This document shows, one piece after another, positions 1 to 7,954 of a DNA stretch of 64,000 nt. The position numbers were made by a program, and so were the translations under genes. The notes under the pieces are model-generated. The model saw only the letters and a program-made list of their open reading frames with translations, ran no database searches and was not told where the DNA came from. Every line of letters starts with the position of its first letter. Position 1 is the first letter of the stretch. The stretch is from Streptomyces sp. (GTDB taxonomy: Bacteria; Actinomycetota; Actinomycetes; Streptomycetales; Streptomycetaceae): positions 1 to 64,000 of the forward strand of contig JABFVM010000008.1 in assembly GCA_013362785.1 (NCBI GenBank), in the 5' to 3' direction.

Positions 1-150
1 ACGGGGCGCGTGCGCAGATCTGGAGCTGCACGGGCGGGGCCAATCAGAAGTGGCGTCTGCAGTAGGGCGGATGCGGATGCCTGCGGCGGCCTGTTGCTGT
101 GCGGTGGGGGCGTGCGTAGCGCCTGCGGTTTGTGGGTGGGTCGGGGCCGC

Positions 151-242
151 GCCGGGGGGTGTCCGTCCTCGGATCGGCGGTCACCTTAGGCCAAGAGCTG
201 CCGCGTGTTGACGCCGACCACTGCGGGCGGACACCCCCCGGC
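151..242. repeat. 15-bp perfect inverted repeat with 62-nt loop
   Basis: GCCGGGGGGTGTCCG at 151..165 is the exact reverse complement of the bases at 228..242. It could form a stable long-loop hairpin in RNA or DNA. There is no U-tract, so it is not a standard terminator, and no gene lies inside the loop. Confidence 0.6.
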
Positions 243-317
243 ACGTCCCCTTCCCGCCGTACGCGAGTGCGGGCGGGTGGGGGTACGCGCCGACACCTTT
301 CAACGCTGGTCCATGTT

Positions 318-418
318 TTTCAGCCCGTCCGGCGTTTGAGGACGAGGCCGTTCAGGCCGATGGGGGTCCAGGGGGCGGAGCCCCCTGGCGGGGTCGAAGG
401 GGCGGAGCCCCTGGGGAT
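318..418 (+). repeat. Streptomyces GC-rich intergenic repeat, copy 1
   Basis: It begins TTTCAGCCCGTCCGGCG and continues through AGGACGAGGCC to two small GC hairpins, one of them around GGGGGCGGAGCCCCC. A diverged copy lies inverted at 45213..45294. Elements of this kind are scattered between genes in many Streptomyces genomes. It sits just past the cimA stop codon and may help terminate cimA transcription. Confidence 0.75.
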
Positions 419-472
419 GGGACGGGTAGGGGCGGCGGGGGCGAGGGACTGCACGCCGTGCCAGTGGGGCGG

Positions 473-2077
473 CTACTCCGCCGGTGTCACCCCGGCCCGC
501 AGCAGGCCGTACGTGTAGGCGTCCTCCAGGGCCTGCCAGGACGCGGCGATGACGTTCTCGGCGACGCCCACCGTGGACCACTCGCCCGCACCGTCGGACG
601 TGGAGATCAGGACGCGGGTCGTGGACTGGGTGCCGTGGACGCCCTCCAGGATGCGGACCTTGTAGTCGACGAGGTCCAGCTTGGCGAGCTGGGGGTAGAT
701 CTTTTCCAGGGCGACCCGGAGGGCACGGTCGAGGGCGTTGACGGGGCCGTTGCCCTCGGCCGTGGCCACGATGCGCTCGCCCTTGGCGAAGAGCTTGACC
801 GTGGCCTCGTTGGCGTGGCTGCCATCGGGGCGGTCCTCGACGATCGCGCGCCAGGACTCGACCTGGAAGTAGCTGAGGGGCTTGCCCTCGACCTCGGCGC
901 GCAGGAGGAGTTCGAAGCTCGCGTCGGCCGCCTCGTAGGTGTAGCCCTTGAGCTCGCGTTCCTTGACGCGTTCCACCACCCGGCCGACCAGCTCGCGGTC
1001 GCCACCGAGGTCGATGCCGAGCTCCTTGCCCTTGAGCTCGACGGAGGCGCGGCCGGCCATGTCGGAGACCAGCATCCGCATGGTGTTGCCGACCTGCTCG
1101 GGGTCGATGTGCTGGTACAGGTCCGGGTCGACCTTGATCGCGGAGGCGTGCAGGCCGGCCTTGTGGGCGAAGGCGGAGACGCCGACGTAGGGCTGGTGGG
1201 TGGAGGGGGTGAGGTTGACGACCTCGGCGATGGCGTGCGAGATGCGGGTCATCTCGCGCAGGTGGCCCTCGGGGAGGACCTTCTTGCCGTACTTCAGTTC
1301 CAGGGCGGCGACCACCGGGAACAGGTTGGCGTTGCCGACGCGCTCGCCGTAGCCGTTGGCCGTGCACTGGACGTGGGTCGCGCCCGCGTCGACGGCGGCG
1401 AGGGTGTTGGCCACCGCGCAGCCGGTGTCGTCCTGGGCGTGGATGCCGAGCCGGGCGCCGGTGTCGGCGAGGACGGTGGAGACGACGGCCTGGACCTGGG
1501 CGGGGAGCATGCCGCCGTTGGTGTCGCAGAGGATCACCACGTCGGCGCCGGCCTCCGACGCCGTACGGACGACGGACTTCGCGTACTCGGGGTTGGCGCG
1601 GTAGCCGTCGAAGAAGTGCTCGCAGTCGACGAAGACCCGGCGACCCTGCTCACGGAGGTAAGAGACCGTGTCGCGGACCATTTCCAGGTTCTCGTCCAGG
1701 GTGGTGCGCAGGGCGAGCTCGACGTGGCGGTCGTGGGACTTGGCGACCAGGGTGATCACCGGGGCGCCGGACGCCAGCAGTGCGTTGACCTGCGGGTCCT
1801 CGCTCGCCTTGCCGCCCGCGCGGCGGGTCGCGCCGAAGGCGACCAGCTGGGCGTGCTTGAAGTCGATCTCCTGCTGGGCGCGCGCGAAGAACTCGGTGTC
1901 CCGCGGGTTGGCACCGGGCCAGCCGCCCTCGATGAAGCCCACGCCGAACTCGTCCAGATGCCGGGCGATGGCCAGCTTGTCGGCGACGGTGAGGTTGATG
2001 CCCTCCCGCTGGGCTCCGTCGCGCAGGGTGGTGTCGAAGACGTGGAACGAGTCGTCGAGCTCGCTGGTTGGCGTCAT
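473..2077 (-). CDS. cimA: (R)-citramalate synthase
   Basis: The 534-residue protein condenses pyruvate and acetyl-CoA to citramalate, a threonine-independent route to 2-oxobutyrate and isoleucine. Residues about 12-280 form the HMGL-like barrel, with VFDTTLRDGAQREG at the N-terminus, CDTNGG, and the metal-site segment HAQDD followed by NGYGERVGN. Residues after about 400 form the LeuA-type dimerisation/allosteric domain. The DTTLRDGAQREG start and full length fit citramalate synthase (TIGR00977 type) better than 2-isopropylmalate synthase. The ATG has AGGAG about ten bases upstream. A leader ORF and terminator hairpin lie between the probable promoter and this start, so attenuation by isoleucine supply is likely. 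Confidence 0.93.
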   Translation of the reverse strand: MTPTSELDDSFHVFDTTLRDGAQREGINLTVADKLAIARHLDEFGVGFIEGGWPGANPRDTEFFARAQQEIDFKHAQLVAFGATRRAGGKASEDPQVNALLASGAPVITLVAKSHDRHVELALRTTLDENLEMVRDTVSYLREQGRRVFVDCEHFFDGYRANPEYAKSVVRTASEAGADVVILCDTNGGMLPAQVQAVVSTVLADTGARLGIHAQDDTGCAVANTLAAVDAGATHVQCTANGYGERVGNANLFPVVAALELKYGKKVLPEGHLREMTRISHAIAEVVNLTPSTHQPYVGVSAFAHKAGLHASAIKVDPDLYQHIDPEQVGNTMRMLVSDMAGRASVELKGKELGIDLGGDRELVGRVVERVKERELKGYTYEAADASFELLLRAEVEGKPLSYFQVESWRAIVEDRPDGSHANEATVKLFAKGERIVATAEGNGPVNALDRALRVALEKIYPQLAKLDLVDYKVRILEGVHGTQSTTRVLISTSDGAGEWSTVGVAENVIAASWQALEDAYTYGLLRAGVTPAE

Positions 2078-2192
2078 GGTCGTAAGGCTCCTGTATTGGA
2101 TCTCGGTCTACCGGAATGACCGGCTCCACCGCCCCCACCTATGGTCCCTCACGCACTCCGCCCGGCTGCGGGTGGGCCGGGAAACAGAAAAA

Positions 2193-2212
2193 CCTCTCGC
2201 GGGTGCGAGAGG
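2193..2212 (-). terminator. Attenuator/terminator hairpin ahead of cimA
   Basis: An eight-base perfect stem (CCTCTCGC with GCGAGAGG, four-base loop) is followed in the cimA direction by TTTTTCTGTTT, a classic intrinsic terminator. It lies about 115 bases upstream of the cimA start and downstream of a short Ile-codon ORF, so it can only act on cimA leader transcripts. Confidence 0.82.
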
Positions 2213-2267
2213 TCTGCGCGCGGGTCGAGGACGACGGTGTCCACCCGTACCTGGTCGTACGTGGTGG

Positions 2268-2303
2268 TCACTGCGGACCGGCGCGCCTGCTGCCAATAAT
2301 CAT
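2268..2303 (-). CDS. Candidate cimA leader peptide
   Basis: A short ORF, MIIGSRRAGPQ, ends 55 bases before the terminator hairpin. Its second and third codons are both ATT, a rare isoleucine codon in high-GC Streptomyces, so ribosomes should stall here when charged tRNA-Ile is scarce. That is the expected logic for control of an isoleucine-pathway gene. No Shine-Dalgarno sequence is visible, so it would have to be translated leaderless or weakly. The ORF is inferred from position and codon content. Confidence 0.5.
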   Translation of the reverse strand: MIIGSRRAGPQ

Positions 2304-2390
2304 GGCGAACGAGAGCACGGGGGCAGTCTGGCACAAGTCGCCCCCGCGCTCACCGTCCGTCTCAGGATGCGAGCACTGTGGTGATCGGCG

Positions 2391-3680
2391 TCAGCGCATG
2401 TGGCGGACGAAGCCGTCGTTCACGCCGTTGGTGTCGCCGGCGACGAGCTGGGACGAGGAACTGCCGAGGCCGATGCGCTTCGCCCCCTCGCTCACCGACT
2501 CCAGCCATACGTAGGTGTCCGTCGCCGGGCCGCCGGTGACCGACTCGCTGACCAGGCGGGTGGAGCCGGTGCGCAGGTCGCGCAGGTAGATGTTGGCCGG
2601 GCCGAGCGTTCCGTCGGGCAGCTTCGGGGTGGCCTCGTAGCCCACGTAGCGGCCGTCGGCGCTGAGTACGGGCCGGTCGGGCATGCTCTCGCCGTCGGGG
2701 CCGGCGTCGATCCGTCGGGTGACGTCCTTGCGCAGGTCGCGGACGTAGATGTCGGACGCGTCCGGGCCGCCGCCGGGGAGCAGGTCCTCGTCCCAGTTCT
2801 GGAAGGCGACGGTGCGGCCGTCCGCGGAGAGCGTGGCGGGCATCGCGTAGCGCGGTGCCGGGGAGCCGTCGGCCTTGACGTTGACCCGCTCCTCCGTTCC
2901 GGTGCGGCGGTCGTGCACCCAGGTGATGCCGTTGGAGCTGCGCGGCACCAGCTGGGTGTAGAGCACGTACCGGCCGTCGGCGCTCACGTCCTGGAAGAGC
3001 GCCGGGTTGTCGGGGCGGTTCGTGTTGCTGATCCGCTTCGTCTTGCCGGTGCTGCGGTCGAAGACGTACACGGCTCCGAAGAGGTCGCGGGCGCCCTCCT
3101 CCATCCGGGTGGCCTTGGCGTTGAAGGTGATGTAGCGGGCGTTCGCGGACATGTCGGCACCGGCCGCGTAGGCGGAGCCGCCGTCGAAGGCGACGCTGAT
3201 CCGCTTCGTGGTGCCGGTGCGGCGGTCGTGCAGATAGATGTCGGCGGCGCCCGCGTCCGCGGGCGGGGTGTCCCAGGGGACCAGGTTGCGTGCGGTCGAG
3301 CTGAACAGGACGTACCGCCCGTCGGCGCTGATGGCCTGCACGGACGACCCTTGATCGGCCTGTGCGCCGGCCGAGCTGACGCTGACCCGCTCGACGCCCC
3401 CGGTGCGCAGGTCGCGCACGAAGACGTCCCGCTGGCCGTTGGTGTCGCCGGGCACCAGGTTGGAGGCGTCGGCCGTGAACGCCGCGAAGCGGCCGTCGGC
3501 GCTGAGCTGCGGCGCGAACGAGTTGCCGTCGCCCTGCTCCCCCGTCGCCGACACGGTGACCCGCTCGGTCGACGGGACGCGGGGCGCGGCCCCCGCCGAC
3601 GTCCCGGTGGTCAGTGTCGCCGTGGCGGCGGCGAGCGCGACGGCGATGGCGAGCGCGCGGACGCGCCTGTTGCTGTGCAT
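2391..3680 (-). CDS. Secreted TolB/WD40-like beta-propeller protein
   Basis: A 429-residue exported protein. It starts MHSNRRVRALAIAVALAAAT, a signal peptide with probable cleavage after the Ala-rich segment ending near TSAGAA. The mature part is six or seven repeats of about 50 residues with the pattern SADGRY-x-x-F ... NLVPGDTNG ... D-x-Y-x-x-DRRTG ... RIS, as in TolB/PD40-type propellers. The ATG at 3680 was chosen because GGGGGAACCACC precedes it and the signal peptide follows directly. The upstream extension lacks coding character. Substrate and partner are unknown; the fold suggests extracellular binding or scaffolding. Confidence 0.8.
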   Translation of the reverse strand: MHSNRRVRALAIAVALAAATATLTTGTSAGAAPRVPSTERVTVSATGEQGDGNSFAPQLSADGRFAAFTADASNLVPGDTNGQRDVFVRDLRTGGVERVSVSSAGAQADQGSSVQAISADGRYVLFSSTARNLVPWDTPPADAGAADIYLHDRRTGTTKRISVAFDGGSAYAAGADMSANARYITFNAKATRMEEGARDLFGAVYVFDRSTGKTKRISNTNRPDNPALFQDVSADGRYVLYTQLVPRSSNGITWVHDRRTGTEERVNVKADGSPAPRYAMPATLSADGRTVAFQNWDEDLLPGGGPDASDIYVRDLRKDVTRRIDAGPDGESMPDRPVLSADGRYVGYEATPKLPDGTLGPANIYLRDLRTGSTRLVSESVTGGPATDTYVWLESVSEGAKRIGLGSSSSQLVAGDTNGVNDGFVRHMR

Positions 3681-3810
3681 GGTGGTTCCCCCGTTGATGC
3701 CGGTCGGTGTCAGAGGTGGTCGGTCGTTCCCCTCTTGGTCCTCCCCCGAGGCAAACGCACCATGCGCTACAGGGTCAATCCGTAAAATTGCGTACAACCA
3801 GGGCGTGCGC

Positions 3811-4410
3811 TCAGGAGTCCGCGTGGAGGCTGTCGTCCAGGAACTCCCGTACATGGCGCAGAACTTGCGCTCGGTCGGTGCCGCGCAGGCCGATGGCCAC
3901 GTGGATCGAGAAGCCGTCGAGGAGCGCTCGCAGCCGGGCGGCGAAGCGGTCGGGGTCGACCGTCCGGAACTCGCCGCGTGACACTCCCTCCGCCAGCAGT
4001 GCCACCAGGTCGCGGTGCCAGGCGCCCTCGATCGCGGCCTGGCGTTCCCTGGCGTCGTCGTCGGCGTTCTGCGAGCGGTTCCAGACCTCCAGCCACAGGG
4101 TCCAGTGCGGGTCGCGATGACCGTCGGGGACGTACAGGTCGACGAATGCGTCGAGCCGCTCGCGGGCGGACGCGGTGCGCGTCAGCAGCCGTCCGCGCTC
4201 GGCGCCGAGCCGGCCCTCGCTCCACTCCAGGGTGCGCAGCAGCAGCTCGTCCTTGGAGTGGAAGTAGTAGAGGAGATGGCCGCTGCTCATACCGACCGCA
4301 CGGCCGAGCGCCGCCATGGTGAGCTTCTCCAGACCGCGCTCGGCGATCATCTCCATGGCGGCGGCGAGGACCTCGTCACGGGGCGGCGCCTGCCTGCGCC
4401 CACCGGCCAT
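3811..4410 (-). CDS. TetR-family regulator of the ureABC-like/agmatine deiminase operon
   Basis: A 199-residue protein with an N-terminal helix-turn-helix at about residues 10-57 (TMAALGRAVGMSSGHLLYYF) and a longer ligand-binding domain (BetI/PaaR-like appearance). It is the last gene of the run ureAB-ureC-agmatine deiminase-tetR, starting nine bases after the deiminase stop, with GGAG upstream of the ATG. A perfect palindrome in the divergent ureAB/permease promoter region (7854..7872) is its most likely operator. The effector is unknown; agmatine, a polyamine or a ureide would fit the context. Confidence 0.85.
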   Translation of the reverse strand: MAGGRRQAPPRDEVLAAAMEMIAERGLEKLTMAALGRAVGMSSGHLLYYFHSKDELLLRTLEWSEGRLGAERGRLLTRTASARERLDAFVDLYVPDGHRDPHWTLWLEVWNRSQNADDDARERQAAIEGAWHRDLVALLAEGVSRGEFRTVDPDRFAARLRALLDGFSIHVAIGLRGTDRAQVLRHVREFLDDSLHADS

Positions 4411-4419
4411 CTGCGGCTC

Positions 4420-5463
4420 CTAGATCTTCGGCTGCTGCTGTGTGATGCAGTGGATGCCTCCACCACCCGCGAAGATCGTACGGGCGTCGACGAGGGTCAC
4501 CGTCCGCTCGGGGAAGAGGCGGCGGAAGATGCCGGCCGCGAGTTCGTCGCGCGGGTCGTCGAAGGCGCAGAGCACCACGCCGCCGTTGCAGAGGTAGTGG
4601 TTGATGTAGGAGTAGTCGGCCCAGTGGCCGTCCGCCTCCAGAACGGTGGGCGCCGGGATCTCGACGACCTCCAGGCTGCGGCCCCGCGCGTCCGTGCTCG
4701 ACCTCAGCAGGCCGACGATCTCCTTGGTCACCTCGTGGTCGGGGTGCGCCGGGTCCGGCTGCACATGGGCCACGACCACGCCGGGGCGGGCGAAGGCGGC
4801 GACGATGTCGACATGGCCGAGGGTGCCGAAACCGTTCGGGGGATAGTCACCGGTGAGGCCGCGCGGCAGCCAGATCGCCTTGCGGGTGCCGAGCATGGCG
4901 TGGATCTCGGCCTCCACCTCCTCCCGCGTCCAGTGCGGGTTGCGCTCCGGGCCGAGCTGGACGGTCTCCGTGAGCAGGACCGTGCCCTCTCCGTCCACAT
5001 GGATCGCTCCGCCTTCGTTGACGAGCTTCGAGGCATACGTCGTGGTCGAGCCCGCGAGGTCGGAGACATGCGCGGCGATCTTCGCGTCGTGCTCCCAGCG
5101 GGCCCAGTCCTGGGCGCCCCAGCCGTTGAACGTCCAGTCGACGGCGGCGAGTCCACCGGCGCCGCCGGTCAGGAAGGTCGGGCCGATGTCCCGCATCCAG
5201 GCGTCGTCCAGGTCGCGTTCGACGGTGTCGACGTCCGGGCCGAGCAGCCGCCGCGCCTCCTGCGACTGTCCAGGACCGCACACCACCGTCACCGGCTCGA
5301 AGCGGCGGACCGCGCGGGCGACCGAGGCCCAGGCCCTGCGGGAGGCGGCGAGGTCGGCCGGATCCTCGAAGGTCGCGTTCGGCCCCGGCCAGGCCATCCA
5401 GGTGCGCTCGTGCGGGGCCCATTCGGCGGGCATACGGAAGCCGTCGGCGGCGGGCGTGCTCAT
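4420..5463 (-). CDS. aguA: Agmatine deiminase
   Basis: A 347-residue guanidino-modifying enzyme of the Porphyromonas peptidylarginine deiminase/agmatine deiminase family, which hydrolyses agmatine to N-carbamoylputrescine and ammonia. Family landmarks are MPAEWAPHERTWMAWP at the N-terminus, NEGGAIHVDGEG in the middle, GHVDIVAAF, and the C-terminal catalytic cysteine in GGGGIHCITQQQP. The ATG at 5463 gives the normal family length and lies 11 bases after the ureC-like stop codon, so the two are co-transcribed. The product carries a carbamoyl/ureido group, which is notable next to a urease-like hydrolase. Confidence 0.93.
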   Translation of the reverse strand: MSTPAADGFRMPAEWAPHERTWMAWPGPNATFEDPADLAASRRAWASVARAVRRFEPVTVVCGPGQSQEARRLLGPDVDTVERDLDDAWMRDIGPTFLTGGAGGLAAVDWTFNGWGAQDWARWEHDAKIAAHVSDLAGSTTTYASKLVNEGGAIHVDGEGTVLLTETVQLGPERNPHWTREEVEAEIHAMLGTRKAIWLPRGLTGDYPPNGFGTLGHVDIVAAFARPGVVVAHVQPDPAHPDHEVTKEIVGLLRSSTDARGRSLEVVEIPAPTVLEADGHWADYSYINHYLCNGGVVLCAFDDPRDELAAGIFRRLFPERTVTLVDARTIFAGGGGIHCITQQQPKI

Positions 5464-5474
5464 GCGGTCGTCCT

Positions 5475-7148
5475 TCACAGGAAGTAGAGGCGGTTGAGGG
5501 AGACCGAGTCCGCGGGCTCGGAGCGCAGTGGCTCTCCGTCCAGCGTCACCAGGCCCGTGTGCTGGTCCACATCCACCGCTCCGGTACGGGAGTTGAGGCG
5601 CAGATCGGCCGGCCCGATACCGCGCGTGCCGCGCACCGCGACCCTGCGGCGCCGGGTCGGCATGGTGTCGTGGCCCTGGTCGACGGCGGCTCCGGCGACG
5701 AAGGCGACCGAGAGGTCTGCGGGGGTGGCGCCGTACGCCCCGAACTGCGGCCCCAGGACGAGGGGTTCGCAGGTGTCGGTCGCGGCGTTGGGGTCGCCGA
5801 CGACGCCGTAAGCGGGGAAGCCCGCCTTCAGCACCAGCTGCGGCTTGGCGCCGAAGTACTCCGGCCGCCACAGCACGACGTCGGCGAGCTTGCCGACCTC
5901 CAGCGACCCCACCTCGTGGGCGAGGCCGTGCGCGATGGCCGGGTTGATGGTCAGCTTGGCCATGTAGCGCAGGACGCGCTCGTTGTCGTGGCCGGCGTCC
6001 GGGGCGCCGAACTCGGCCTTCATCTTCCCGGCCATCGCGAAGGTACGGCGCACGGTCTCGCCGGCCCGGCCCATGCCCTGCGCGTCGGACGAGGTGATGC
6101 CGATCGCGCCCAGGTCGTGCAGCACGTCCTCGGCGCCCATGGTCCCGGCGCGGATGCGGTCGCGGGCCATGGCGGCGTCGCCGGGCAGGTCGGTCTTCAG
6201 GTCGTGGACGGAGACGATCATGCCGTAGTGCTCGGCGACGGCGTCCCGGCCGAACGGCAGGGTGGGGTTGGTGGAGGAGCCGATGACGTTCGGGACGCCG
6301 GCCATCTTCAGGACGTTCGGTACATGTCCGCCGCCGCAGCCCTCTATGTGGAAGGCGTGGATGGTGCGGCCCTCCAGGACACGCAGTGTGTCCTCGACGG
6401 ACAGGCACTCGTTCAGCCCGTCGCTGTGCAGGGCGACCTGGACGTCGTACTCCTCGGCGACCCGCAGCGCCGTGTCCAGGGCGCGGGTGTGGGCGCCCAT
6501 GTCCTCGTGCACCTTGAAGCCACTCGCTCCGCCCTCGGCCAGCGCCTCGACCAGGGGCGCCTCATGGGAGGACGAACCCCGGCCCAGGAAGCCGATGTTG
6601 ACGGGCCAGGCGTCGAAGGCGTTGAAGGCGTGCCGAAGTGCCCAGGGCGAGTTGACCCCGACGCCCCAGACCGGCCCGAACTCCTGGCCGATGATCGTGG
6701 TCACCCCGGACGCGAGCGAGGCCTCCATGACGCGCGGCGACAGCAGATGCACATGCGTGTCGACGGCTCCGGCGGTGGCGATGAGCCCCTCGCCGGACAC
6801 GATGGACGTGCCCGTGCCGACCACGACGTCGACCCCGTCGAGGGTGTCGGGGTTCCCGGCCCGCCCGATCGAGCAGATCCGCCCCTCCCTGATCCCGATC
6901 GAGACCTTCCGGATGCCCAGTGCCGCGTCGATCACGACGACGTTGCTGATCACGACGTCACAGGTCTCCCGGACGGCCGCTGCCTTGAGATGCAGCCCGT
7001 CGCGGGCGGTCTTGCCGAACCCGGCGAGGAACTCGTCGCCGTAGCGCTGGGAGTCGGACTCGACGCGGATGGTGAGACCGGAGTCGCCGAGCCGGACGCG
7101 GTCACCGGCGCGGGGGCCGTGGGTGGCGGCGTATTCGTACGGGTTCAC
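5475..7148 (-). CDS. ureC: Urease alpha subunit paralog (UreC-like)
   Basis: The 557-residue protein aligns with urease alpha along its whole length. Conserved metal and substrate residues, with Klebsiella numbering in parentheses, are His132/His134 (134/136), carbamylated Lys212 (217), His214 (219), His241 (246), His267 (272), His315 (320) and Asp355 (360). The flap cysteine (Cys319) is replaced by Val314 in MIVSVHDL, where ordinary ureases have MVCHHL. The GTG start overlaps the ureAB stop as GTGA, so translation is coupled. No ureD/E/F/G accessory genes occur in the window. It may be a second urease served by accessory proteins elsewhere, or an amidohydrolase acting on another ureido compound. 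Confidence 0.88.
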   Translation of the reverse strand: MNPYEYAATHGPRAGDRVRLGDSGLTIRVESDSQRYGDEFLAGFGKTARDGLHLKAAAVRETCDVVISNVVVIDAALGIRKVSIGIREGRICSIGRAGNPDTLDGVDVVVGTGTSIVSGEGLIATAGAVDTHVHLLSPRVMEASLASGVTTIIGQEFGPVWGVGVNSPWALRHAFNAFDAWPVNIGFLGRGSSSHEAPLVEALAEGGASGFKVHEDMGAHTRALDTALRVAEEYDVQVALHSDGLNECLSVEDTLRVLEGRTIHAFHIEGCGGGHVPNVLKMAGVPNVIGSSTNPTLPFGRDAVAEHYGMIVSVHDLKTDLPGDAAMARDRIRAGTMGAEDVLHDLGAIGITSSDAQGMGRAGETVRRTFAMAGKMKAEFGAPDAGHDNERVLRYMAKLTINPAIAHGLAHEVGSLEVGKLADVVLWRPEYFGAKPQLVLKAGFPAYGVVGDPNAATDTCEPLVLGPQFGAYGATPADLSVAFVAGAAVDQGHDTMPTRRRRVAVRGTRGIGPADLRLNSRTGAVDVDQHTGLVTLDGEPLRSEPADSVSLNRLYFL

Positions 7149-7825
7149 AGTTCGGCTCCCAGGTATCCGCAGGCTGCGGCCCTGCGCAGGGCCTCTTCCT
7201 TCGCCCCCGGCGCGTCCAGCGCCCCGTCGACGAGACCGGCGAACCCGATGGCGATCCGGTCGCCCCCGATGGGCGCGAGCCCGACCTCGACGCTCTCCCC
7301 CGGCCCGAACCGCGCGGAGGACCCGGCGGGGACGGCGAGCCGCATGCCGTAGGCCGCGCCCCGGTCGAAGTGGAGGCGCGGGTTGGCCTCGAAGAAGTGG
7401 AAGTGGGAGGTGACGGAGACGGGGACGGTCGCGGTGTTCGTCACCGTCAGGCGTACGACCGCCTCGGGCTCGGCGTGCGCGGGCCCCGGCAGCAGCGCAC
7501 CCGGCGCCCGGTCGCCCAGTCCCCCGCCGATCGGGTCGCTCACCACCGCGAGCCGGGAACCGTCGTCGAAGACGGCCTCGACGTGCACCTCGGTGACGAC
7601 GTCCGCGACACCCGGCAGCACGTCGTCGGGGCCGAGCACCGAGCGGGCGCGTTCGACGGCCTCGGCGAGCCTGGCCCCGTCCCGGGCGGCCTCGCACACG
7701 GTGTCCGCGACGAGCGCCGTCGCCTCCGGCACGTTCAGCCTCAGCCCGCGGGCCCTGCGCGCCCGGGCCAGCTCTGCGGCTCCGAAGAGCAGCAGCCGGT
7801 CACGTTCCGTGGGGGTCAGTCTCAC
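7145..7825 (-). CDS. ureAB: Fused urease gamma-beta subunit
   Basis: The 226-residue protein has urease gamma at about residues 1-100 (MRLTPTERDRLLLF, ARGLRLNVPEATAL) followed by urease beta (SHFHFFEANPRLHFDR, GMRLAVPAGSSARFGPG). The fusion is also seen in other Streptomyces and Helicobacter urease systems. Its stop overlaps the GTG start of the alpha subunit gene. A good ribosome-binding site (AAGGAGGTG) lies just upstream of the ATG. It would assemble with the alpha paralog into the urease-like complex. It is the first gene of the four-gene minus-strand operon. Confidence 0.9.
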   Translation of the reverse strand: MRLTPTERDRLLLFGAAELARARRARGLRLNVPEATALVADTVCEAARDGARLAEAVERARSVLGPDDVLPGVADVVTEVHVEAVFDDGSRLAVVSDPIGGGLGDRAPGALLPGPAHAEPEAVVRLTVTNTATVPVSVTSHFHFFEANPRLHFDRGAAYGMRLAVPAGSSARFGPGESVEVGLAPIGGDRIAIGFAGLVDGALDAPGAKEEALRRAAACGYLGAEL

Positions 7826-7853
7826 TACGCGACACCTCCTTGCCTGACTCGAC

Positions 7854-7872
7854 TTTAGAGCATCACTCTAAA
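7854..7872. promoter_or_regulatory. Palindromic operator between ureAB and the permease gene
   Basis: TTTAGAGCATCACTCTAAA is a perfect 7-5-7 inverted repeat, AT-rich in a GC-rich background. It sits 29 bases upstream of ureAB and 82 bases upstream of the divergent permease start. The only regulator encoded in the cluster is the TetR protein at 3811..4410, so this is its probable binding site. Confidence 0.7.
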
Positions 7873-7896
7873 CATGAAATCCCACCGACCGAAAGG

Positions 7897-7925
7897 TTGA
7901 CAGCAAACCTGCGGCACCTCAGATT
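7897..7925 (+). promoter_or_regulatory. Probable permease promoter
   Basis: TTGACA at 7897..7902 and CAGATT at 7920..7925 are separated by 17 bases, a good fit to a Streptomyces housekeeping promoter, and lie 29 bases before the permease start. Confidence 0.5.
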
Positions 7926-7954
7926 GAACGTCACTCAAACCGAGGGAGACACTC

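Larger units (their letters stand above)
1..472. other. Gene-free stretch downstream of cimA
   Basis: No convincing gene is present. Reading frames across it lack a ribosome-binding site, recognisable protein motifs and normal Streptomyces third-position bias. It holds a 15-bp inverted repeat (151..242) and a copy of a GC-rich Streptomyces intergenic repeat (318..418) just beyond the cimA stop codon. The first 150 bases show nothing recognisable. Confidence 0.6.

Noticed and set aside
458-2119. Large plus-strand ORF opposite cimA
   Set aside because: It is the mirror of a real gene: Val/Asp/Gly-rich composition with no motif, as seen opposite many other genes here.
2391-3854. Longer start for the beta-propeller gene at 3854
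   Set aside because: The extra 58 residues precede the signal peptide, lack coding character and leave the well-placed ribosome-binding site before 3680 unexplained.
5475-7697. UreC fused to the upstream subunit by a longer start
   Set aside because: The upstream part is the ureAB gene read in another frame. The GTG at 7148 overlaps the ureAB stop and gives the normal UreC beginning.
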